A stretch of DNA of 25,096 nucleotides. Source: Branchiostoma floridae (taxonomy: Eukaryota > Chordata > Leptocardii > Amphioxiformes > Branchiostomatidae). The notes beneath the pieces were generated by a model, which worked only from the letters and a program-made list of their open reading frames with translations, was not told the DNA's origin and made no database searches. Made by a program: the position numbers and the translations under genes. The stretch covers positions 418,036 to 443,131 of the forward strand of contig NC_049979.1 in the NCBI RefSeq assembly GCF_000003815.2, given 5' to 3'. Shown here piece by piece: positions 18,870 to 25,096 of this stretch (its first letter is position 1; each line of letters opens with the position of its first letter).

Positions 18870-19858
18870 GTGATGCCTGGACTCTACTTGAACAGGACAC
18901 CCTGCGCACCCAGCAGCAAGCTTTTGCTGCTTCCACGCGGGCGAACCATCAGACACAGTTCCGAGCGTACATCGCATTCTGCAAGTTCTTTGGGAAGGTG
19001 CCCATTCCAGCGTCGGCCCATCTCTTGTCATGCTACGCTCAGTTCTTGAGTCGCTCACTTAAGTCACCAGACACGATCGCACACTACCTCTCAGCCGTGA
19101 AGCTACTCCACCAACTTCACGGCCACTACCAGTTCAGCCTCCAGCAATTTGAACTCCAGCAGACTCTTCGCGGCCTGAAGAAAATCCTGCGGCACCGCCC
19201 TAAAGGGCATCACTCCATCACCCCAGAATTCCTCTTAAAAGCACGGGAGTTCCTCAACTTGAATACTGCAAAAGACGTCACCACCTGGACAGTCTTATTG
19301 ATCGGTTTCTTCGCCTACCTACGAAGATCAAACCTGGTGCCCACGACCGCGAAAGCTTTCGATAACACCAAGCACCTTCAGCGACGAGACATCCTGTGCG
19401 TCAAGGAAGGCCTTCTCATTCAGAACACTTGGTCTAAAACGATTCAAGCTAACGAGAGAGACCTCGTAGTTCCCATCCTGGCGATCCCAGGTTCTCCGCT
19501 GTGCCCCGTGGTAGCTTACAACAACATGCTACAACTCTGCCCAGCGCCACCCGATGCGCCGGCCTTCCTCCTCCCACCAACCGCCCGGCGTCGGTACCGG
19601 CCAATGACTGCTTCTACTCTCACCAAAGAACTAGCTCGTCTAGTTAAGCACGTCGGTCTTCCGAAGGGCTACCACACGCTGCACGACCTACGCCGTGGCG
19701 GATACACCCTGGCCTTCGAGGCTGGCGTCCCTCGAGAGCTACGAAAGCAACATGGTGATTGGAGATCGGACGCTGACCTGCTCTACCTCCGTCCATCGGT
19801 CGAGCAACGTCTACGTGTACCGGCAGCCATGCGGCATCTCATCCTGCAGCGCATGTAA
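18870..19858 (+). CDS. Tyrosine recombinase (YR, ORF3), probably expressed from a spliced mRNA
   Basis: Integrates the circular cDNA by site-specific strand exchange through a phosphotyrosine link. About 328 residues are encoded from the proposed splice junction. The frame is open from 18845 but lacks an ATG at its start; 18998 is a GTG inside the N-terminal domain, too late to be the true beginning. An N-terminal DNA-binding (SAM-like) domain is suggested by STRANHQTQFRAYIAFCKFF. In the catalytic domain the first Arg is in YLRRSNLV (19322), the H-x-x-R box is HDLRRGG (His 19682, Arg 19691), a second His is in HGDW (19751) and the Tyr nucleophile is in LLYLRPS (19784). All catalytic residues are present. 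The stop overlaps nothing; B1 starts 45 bases later. Expression by splicing is inferred; the recombinase identity is firm. Confidence 0.88.
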
Positions 19859-19902
19859 GCAGCTCTCCACCAACCTCGGAGTCTTCTTGGCCCCTGCGGA
19901 GT

Positions 19903-20015
19903 GGCCTGTGACATCCTGTGTTTGTACGAGATTGTACATGAAACAGCATACAAGACTGAGTAAAGATGTCACTCGCCCAATACGACTCCGTGTGATTGAC
20001 TGAGTGTGAACAATT
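19903..20015 (+). repeat. Split direct repeat B1 (113 bp)
   Basis: Identical to B2 at 20655-20767. It ends with CAATT and is directly abutted by A2, with no base between. Confidence 0.97.
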
Positions 20016-20129
20016 ATGGGCGTATGACGGAATGGCGTCATACTCGGGAATTGTGGGCGAAGTCTCGTGAGCACTACTGCGAGACGCCGCGAGATCTGAG
20101 AGGAAGAACAGCAGATCTCGAACTAACTG
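20016..20129 (+). repeat. Split direct repeat A2 (114 bp)
   Basis: Identical to A1. It repeats the first codons of the gag frame, so the short ORF at 20006-20194 is a by-product, not a gene. Confidence 0.97.
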
Positions 20130-20654
20130 CCACCGCCACCCAACAACGTCCTTCAGAACTTTCGACCTCAGTAGTTCAGTTCTGTAGTTTTTAAATCCAC
20201 AACTTAGTTTAGTTTCTGCACCACTTAGATATTAGCCTCTTTTAGCCTTTTCCTCAAGTATCTCGACTGTTTTGTATGACGAGCATAGCCCTCCATGTGC
20301 AGTCAGAGCTAGAAGTTGCACCTTGTCATAGCATTCAGCTCGGCTCAGGTCACAGATGGACGGGCGAGAGAGACAAACTGTAGTTTTTCTCCAAACTGTC
20401 ATCGTCATCGAGAGCCTACCTGTTTTATAGCCATCTCGTGGCTTGTTATCGTTAGTGTTTTAAGTCGCTCTGTACGTCGAGCAGTACCTCGTTTAGCGCT
20501 CAACTGTATTTACCATGAATTGTACTATTTTAACGAGAGCCTTAAACTTTTACGGCCACTTCCCGGGCCTTGTAATTGTCATTCGTTAAGTTCGTTATGT
20601 ACGTCAAAGGCTACCTTTTCTGTACTAGTTCTTTACGCCTAGCGTTCTAGGCTA
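20130..20654 (+). other. A2-B2 spacer of the YR retrotransposon
   Basis: This 525-bp non-coding segment lies between A2 and B2. The ORF 20316-20642 has no motif. The left part is T-rich. It may hold the promoter or RNA-processing signals of the circular form; nothing in the sequence proves this. Confidence 0.45.
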
Positions 20655-20767
20655 GGCCTGTGACATCCTGTGTTTGTACGAGATTGTACATGAAACAGCA
20701 TACAAGACTGAGTAAAGATGTCACTCGCCCAATACGACTCCGTGTGATTGACTGAGTGTGAACAATT
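20655..20767 (+). repeat. Split direct repeat B2 (113 bp), right end of element
   Basis: Identical to B1. The element ends at CAATT (20767), followed by CTATACTC of the CACTA-like host element. Confidence 0.97.
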
Positions 20768-21024
20768 CTATACTCTAAAGTCTATGCATGGACTTCTTTT
20801 ATCTTGAAGTATTTCAAGGTGGGGGAGGGGGGCACACTTACCTTATCCTTCATATCTTGTTCCCAGCTGTTTCCGCTGCATAGTTGTTGATTTTTAGCAA
20901 ATTGAACCCAGTCACCAGTGCCTCACATGATCATGGTCCCTTTTACCTTACTTTTGGCTGTAAAACTGGCACGAGTCATCAACTGATACAAAGAGTAGTG
21001 AACTGAGCTGCTGCAACTGTCACT

Positions 21025-21285
21025 CTGTTCAAAATGGAGATGGGGTAGCCCAACTGTACTCTGGGATACAGATCAACCAATCAGGGGTTCAGAAAAAGTC
21101 ACATGACCAGAGAGGCTAGAAAAACAAGAAATGTTAAGAAATATTTTCTTATAACTGTTCAAAATAGAGATGGACCACCTGGGGTAGCCCAACAGTACTC
21201 TGAGATACAAATAAACCAATCAGGAGTTCAGAAAAAGTCACATGACAAGATATGCTAGAAAATCAAGAAATGTTTTCTTGTTACC
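21025..21285 (+). repeat. 130-bp tandem duplication in the CACTA-like element
   Basis: The two copies start at 21025 and 21155 (CTGTTCAAAATGGAGATGG and CTGTTCAAAATAGAGATGG). They share GGGGTAGCCCAAC, ACCAATCAGG and TTCAGAAAAAGTCACATGAC. The second copy carries a small insertion. Confidence 0.85.
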
Positions 21286-21469
21286 AAGACTAATTCTTAA
21301 CAAAGACACCAAATGGGTTTTGATGTGAGGAAAGCAAAACATAACTTTGAAATAAACATAGCTTGGTCACCAACAGAAATTTCAAAAGAAAGGTTACCAT
21401 ACTATTCAACTAAATGTTATATCTTGCAACTATCTCTAGGTGCCATGAACCCAAAAAAATATCTTGTTT

Positions 21470-21920
21470 TTCTCAATCAAGAAAGTTAAGAAATATATTC
21501 TAGTATATCTTAAACATTACCAAGAAAAACAAGAAGCATCTTTCTTAAGCTTTTTGAATAAGGAAAACATAACATTAAAGAATTTTATGCTAGTTGTAAC
21601 TTTTTGTTTTGATTTCTTGATTTTATAATTTTTCAAACCTATATTTGATCAAGTAAGTGAAGAAAAGAATTCTTGTATCTTCTTAAACATAACCAAGAAA
21701 ATCAAGAATTATCTTTCTTAAACTTTCTGGATAAGGAAAATAAGAACATTTGTGAATTTTATGCTTGTCATATCTTGTTTTAGAGTTTCTTTTTTTCTTC
21801 TTTTTCTTAACATTATTTGGTCAAGAAAGTGAAGAAAAAAGTTCTTGTATCTTCTTAATTGTTAGAAAGAAAAACAAGAATCATCTTTCTCAAACTCCCT
21901 GTATAAGAAAATCAAGAAAA
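21470..21920 (+). repeat. About 175-bp tandem repeats, right subterminal arm
   Basis: Units start near 21473, 21650 and 21821. Each contains TCAAG(A/T)AAGT, then a TCTTGTATCTTCTTAA-like block, AAGAAAAACAAGAA and ATCTTTCTTAAACT. They form the diverged right arm of the CACTA-like element. Divergence between units implies that the element is old relative to the perfect repeats of the nested retrotransposon. Confidence 0.7.
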
Positions 21921-22319
21921 GTCAAGAATGTTCTTCTAGCAAACCAAGATTTTATGTAGAAATTGAAAAACGACAAGATTAAAGATCTTACGGTTAGAAT
22001 CTATGGAATACTCTGTTTGATCTTAGAGAAAATGAATCTTATGGTAAGATTGAAAAATAAAGTTTTTCTTAAATTTCTAGAAAATTCTTGTTGGCAAGTA
22101 TCTTAATAGATATACTTTCTTCACTTAAGAAAAAATAGAGAAAAACTCTTTCTCCAAGAACTAACATACAGAGATTTTGCAGAGAGTTTCTTACTTTCCT
22201 TGAATTTTCTTTACCGAAGAAAATCTTTCTCTCCATAAGAAAACAAGAAAAATAAGAAAAACCATTTTTGGTAGTGTGGGTGCACATGCACCCAGTATTT
22301 CGAGGCCTGCAGGAGGGCA

Positions 22320-22763
22320 AAAGCAACCCAGCAAAAAAAATGCGGCAAAACCACAGGGTTACAAAGCTGGTATTGCAAATTGAACAACAGAATGTGTGTC
22401 AAAAGAAATAACTTGTCTTTATTTTTAGGAGACACATGTAGGTTGTCTTGTTCTTCTTAACAGACTCAGCTGAAGTAAAATCAATATGTAACACACTGAC
22501 AAGAATGATAAAAGGAGTCCACCATTAGAAGGTATATGGCTCCGAGGACTGGATATATATGACTGTGATGAGAATACTCAAAAGGTCAGTTTGACCAAGG
22601 GTTTGACACAATTTTGTGGTAGTGTATACCAGTAATGAGTTTAACACAAGCCGGCACATGCTGGCCTTTTTACAGTAATATGAGTCGGCAAGTTCAGGAT
22701 TTCCGTGGAGCCGGAGGAGGTGAGGTTTTTTGTTGTTGTTTTTTTAGAACAGGTGAAAAGTAA
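22320..22763. other. Host intron, nothing recognised
   Basis: Unique sequence between the MITE and the LINE fragment, with a short T/TTG run near 22730-22745. No exon is supported. Confidence 0.4.
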
Positions 22764-23102
22764 TGCATGTGCGGACATCATCCATAAAGATATGAAGTAC
22801 ACTTGGTCCTAGAGTGTTCACTGTGCAAAGATCTGCGAAAGGCATTCGCTAATGCCACAAATATAGATAAAAAATATGCGCACCTAACGAAGGAAGATCT
22901 GTTCAAATACCTTGTGTCATCATCTAACTACGATATACTGGAAAAACTCTGTAAGCTCGTCCACGCATGTTTTAAGAAGAGAGAAGAAGCATGTAAACTG
23001 TAATATATATGTATAGCTTTCCGATTACTTACTATGTACCAAACTGACTGCATTTAGCCCCAATGGGGCATGAATATGCAATAAACTTCATTGTCATAAA
23101 AG
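22764..23102 (+). mobile_element. 5'-truncated LINE 3' fragment
   Basis: The plus strand encodes a decayed LINE C-terminus: HLVLECSLCKDLRKAF, then LTKEDLFKYLVSSSNYDILE and ACFKKREEACKL, stop near 23003. The alignment to LINE proteins breaks just upstream (CADIIHKDMKY is in another frame), so there is a frameshift. The tail has a GCCCC-loop-GGGGC hairpin (23057-23069) then CATGAATATGCAATAAA, the same layout as the LINE at 1207-2040, so the two probably belong to related families. It is dead on arrival or since decayed. Confidence 0.75.
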
Positions 23103-23148
23103 CCAGAGTGGCCTAACTAATCATTAAAGTATACGAGTTACAACTCAC

Positions 23149-23242
23149 GTGCACATATCCCTTCATCTGCGAGCGCATGGAGCTGATGTCTGTGAGTAGC
23201 CTGTCCGCCTGTCGCAGGGCCGGGCTGATCGTGGGCGCCGGT
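23149..23242 (-). CDS. Host gene, most upstream exon in the window
   Basis: A 94-bp exon on the minus strand. The acceptor is CATATGTTTACAG|A and the donor is GTGCAC|GTGAGT. It starts with one base that finishes a split codon and ends in phase 0, so it can join 12636-12677. It encodes PAPTISP followed by ALRQADRLLTDISSMRSQM and KGYVH, helix-like and consistent with the charged exons that follow. The alternative frames are either stopped or low-complexity. The acceptor and the first 12 bases of the exon are duplicated 49 bp away. The protein is not recognised. Confidence 0.7.
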
Positions 23243-23308
23243 CTGTAAACATATGGAAACAAACCTGTTATTGTTGATGGTGGGCGCCGGTCTGTAACAC
23301 ATGGAAAA
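23231..23308. repeat. Tandem duplication of a splice acceptor and exon start
   Basis: GTGGGCGCCGGTCTGTAA occurs at 23231 and again at 23280 (period 49), each followed by a CA-rich stretch and ATGGAAA. On the minus strand each copy gives a TACAG|ACCGGCGCCCAC acceptor; only the 23242 copy leads into the full exon. Confidence 0.85.
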
Positions 23309-23624
23309 AATACTGTTAATAACCCTTACACATGCTTGACACATCAATGTAACTGTCATAACAAATAGGGTATTGTTGTAGAGGGCAATACATGTCAAGC
23401 AATACAATGATAAGGAAATTATTGAATGAGCAAAGTTACGACAGAGTCATGATCAACGAAAACCAAGTTTCCCAACTCTTTGTTTGTTGACAGGCAAAAA
23501 ACAGAAACTGTTGTCATGTCAACATTTTCAAACAACATCAAAGTCTCCTGCGCTAGAAGCATGTACAAAATGTAAGGTAACAGTTGTTTGTTGGTTGTCT
23601 CTCTTATGTGCCCTAGAATATTAG

Positions 23625-24130
23625 GAGAGGAATGCCAGCAGAAGACAGTATTGCCCTGAGTGACAGGCTGAACAAAAGGGGACTGCCGTGTGCATGTCTG
23701 CTATCTTTCATACTGAAGGGTTATTGCCTTGCAATGTTGGCTGCCCAATGTATAAACAAACATCATCAAAAGAAATATGTATTACTCTGTGTAAATTAAA
23801 GTTCCAAACATCGGAATCTACATGTACGCAGCTCCTGTATCACAAGCCACTTTTTCTGAACAGTGTTATAATATTCGCCAGAACTATATAAGCATCGAGG
23901 TTGACTCTCTTAATATAATAAGTAATCTGTGATAAGGTAGGAATGCCAAAAGAACACTGTATTGCTTTGAGTGACAAGCTGAACAAAAAGGGGACTGCCG
24001 TGTGGCTGCTGTCATTAATACTCAAACCTTTCGGTTGATTGCCATGCTAACTATGTCAGTCGACAGCCCCGATTGTGTCCAACGATATCAAAAGAAAAAG
24101 GTATTGCTCTGAGTGACAGGCTGATCGAAC
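23625..24130 (+). repeat. About 310-bp diverged tandem duplication
   Basis: Unit 1 starts near 23628 (GGAATGCCAGCAGAAGACAG) and unit 2 near 23938 (GGAATGCCAAAAGAACACTG). Both contain TATTGC, GAGTGACA(G/A)GCTGAACAAAA, GGGGACTGCCGTGTG and ATCAAAAGAAA. A partial third copy (GGTATTGCTCTGAGTGACAGG) lies at 24101-24121. There is no ORF. Confidence 0.8.
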
Positions 24131-24173
24131 ACAAGTTCTAAACAGGCTAGTCTACCCAGCTCCTGCTGTCTGT

Positions 24174-25096
24174 CTGGATGCTAAGTGATCGCAGCGCTGA
24201 GCATGACAGTTCTGGATGCAGGGTGATCGCAGCGCTGAGCATGACAGTTCTGGATGCTGGGTGATCGCAGCGCTGAGCATGACAGTTCTGGATGCTGGGT
24301 GATCGCAGCGCTGAGCATGACAGTTCTGGATGCTGGGTGATCGCAGCGCTGAGCATGACAGTTCTGGATGCTGTGTGATCGCAGCGCTGAGCATGACAGT
24401 TCTGGATGCTGGGTGATCGCAGCGCTGAGCATGACAGTTCTGGATGCTGTGTGATCGCAGCGCTGGGCATGACAGTTCTGGATGCTGTGTGATCGCAGCG
24501 CTGGGCATGACAGTTCTGGATGCTGGGTGATCGCAGCGCTGAGCATGACAGTTCTGGATGCTGGGTGATCGCAGCGCTGGGCATGACAGTTCTGGATGCT
24601 GTGTGATCGCAGCGCTGAGCATGACAGTTCTGGATGCTGGGTGATCGCAGCGCTGAGCATGACAGTTCTGGATGCTGGGTGATCGCAGCGCTGAGCATGA
24701 CAGTTCTGGATGCTGGGTGATCGCAGCGCTGAGCATGACAGTTCTGGATGCTGGGTGATCGCAGCGCTGAGCATGACAGTTCTGGATGCTGGGTGATCGC
24801 AGCGCTGAGCATGACAGTTCTGGATGCTGGGTGATCGCAGCGCTGAGCATGACAGTTCTGGATGCTGTGTGATCGCAGCGCTGAGCATGACAGTTCTGGA
24901 TGCTGGGTGATCGCAGCGCTGAGCATGACAGTTCTGGATGCTGGGTGATCGCAGCGCTGAGCATGACAGTTCTGGATGCTGGGTGATCGCAGCGCTGAGC
25001 ATGACAGTTCTGGATGCTGGGTGATCGCAGCGCTGAGCATGACAGTTCTGGATGCTGGGTGATCGCAGCGCTGAGCATGACAGTTCTGGATGCTGG
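24174..25096 (+). repeat. 38-bp tandem satellite, about 24 copies, runs off the window
   Basis: The unit starts CTGGATGCTGGGTGATCGCA and continues GCGCTGAGCATGACAGTT. The first copies are the most variant (CTAAG, CAGGG). Scattered variants include CTGTG for CTGGG and GGGC for GAGC; otherwise units are nearly identical, implying recent expansion or homogenisation. Because 38 is not a multiple of three, one strand stays open in all three frames, which produces long minus-strand ORFs that are not genes. It lies upstream of exon 23149-23242, probably in an intron of the same host gene. Confidence 0.95.

Larger units (their letters stand above)
15256..20767 (+). mobile_element. Ngaro-type tyrosine-recombinase (YR) retrotransposon, apparently intact
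   Basis: The 5512-bp element has Gag, RT/RNase H and YR genes in that order. It has split direct repeats instead of LTRs: A1 (15256-15369), genes, B1 (19903-20015) abutting A2 (20016-20129), a 525-bp spacer, then B2 (20655-20767). A1 equals A2 and B1 equals B2 at every base. There is no integrase or aspartic protease. No methyltransferase domain follows RNase H, which separates it from DIRS1-like elements and points to the Ngaro group. Identical repeats and open genes mean a recent insertion. In the YR-retrotransposon model the cDNA becomes a circle that YR integrates without a long duplication. AAT occurs just before A1 (15252-15254), at the B1/A2 joint (20012-20014) and at the end of B2 (20764-20766). 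Confidence 0.92.
13476..22276. mobile_element. CACTA-like (EnSpm-type) DNA transposon carrying a nested retrotransposon
   Basis: It begins CACTACCAAAAATG and ends CATTTTTGGTAGTG. The 14-bp termini match exactly and similarity continues for about 20 more bases with mismatches. TG follows and precedes the ends (13474-13475 and 22277-22278), a short duplication consistent with CACTA elements. Without the retrotransposon it is about 3.29 kb. Both arms (about 13490-14340 and 21120-22260) are full of AAGAAA/TTCTTG-rich repeats in both orientations, as in the subterminal repeats of CACTA elements. No transposase ORF was recognised, so the copy is probably non-autonomous. The superfamily name rests on the CACTA end and arm structure only. 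Confidence 0.72.
13128..22309 (+). mobile_element. hAT-like MITE (GGTGCACCC subfamily) split by an 8.8-kb insertion
   Basis: The left part (13128-13475) begins CAGGGCTCGAAAT; the right part (22279-22309) ends TATTTCGAGGCCTG. The 7-bp flanks CAGGAGG at 13121-13127 and 22310-22316 are identical although 9.2 kb apart, so both pieces are one original element of about 380 bp. The reverse complement of the complete copy at 7296-7631 aligns across both pieces. This is the outermost layer of the nest and lies in the large host intron between exons 23149-23242 and 12636-12677. Confidence 0.88.

Noticed and set aside
18998-19000. Recombinase start at 18998
   Set aside because: The codon is GTG and recombinase-like sequence continues upstream to at least 18930; eukaryotic initiation there is unlikely.
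20842-20875. A 34-bp minus-strand candidate exon with a perfect GTAAGT donor
   Set aside because: It lies inside the CACTA-like element, has a weak acceptor, and its only open frame needs a phase-2 junction, which does not fit the phase-0 end of exon 23149-23242 or skip cleanly. The host exons join without it.
24147-25078. Three long minus-strand ORFs of about 270-308 codons
   Set aside because: They are one 38-bp satellite read in three frames, giving the same repeated peptide offset; no gene signal.

Overview
This is eukaryotic, intron-rich, repeat-dense DNA. The style of the repeats (small elements with CAGGGCTCGAAAT ends, many intronic minisatellites, non-LTR tails ending in AATAAA plus a pentamer) suggests an invertebrate deuterostome, most likely a lancelet (Branchiostoma). 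That assignment rests on recognition, not on a database match.

Host gene: four candidate exons lie on the minus strand, in the order 23149-23242, 12636-12677, 9953-10036 and 3293-3538 in the direction of transcription. Every internal junction is phase 0, and together they encode about 155 residues: a charged, helix-like stretch followed by a low-complexity repeat stretch. I do not recognise the protein. Most of the window is therefore probably intron of this gene.

Left third (1-13127): there is a decayed LINE 3' end on the minus strand (1207-2040), split by a tRNA-type SINE with an 11-bp target-site duplication. Around it are a CCAAT-bearing palindrome, four minisatellites, at least six short inverted-repeat (MITE-like) elements, and some high-complexity non-coding DNA that could be regulatory.

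Middle (13128-22309): this is a three-level nest of transposons. A hAT-like MITE, with the 7-bp duplication CAGGAGG on its two outer flanks 9.2 kb apart, was entered by a CACTA-like DNA element (13476-22276). That element was in turn entered by an apparently intact Ngaro-type tyrosine-recombinase retrotransposon (15256-20767). The Ngaro-type element has perfect split direct repeats (A1, then genes, then B1-A2, then B2) and encodes Gag, reverse transcriptase/RNase H and a tyrosine recombinase (YR).

The most interesting point is how this retrotransposon appears to express its proteins. Gag and Pol share one reading frame, interrupted only by a UGA followed by CUAG, a classic readthrough context. 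The recombinase frame has no ATG at its start but follows a good 3' splice site. That site is in phase with a strong 5' splice site inside gag, so splicing would give an in-frame Gag-YR product.

Right end (22310-25096): a plus-strand LINE 3' fragment, the most upstream host exon with a duplicated splice acceptor, a diverged ~310-bp tandem duplication, and a 38-bp satellite that runs off the window.
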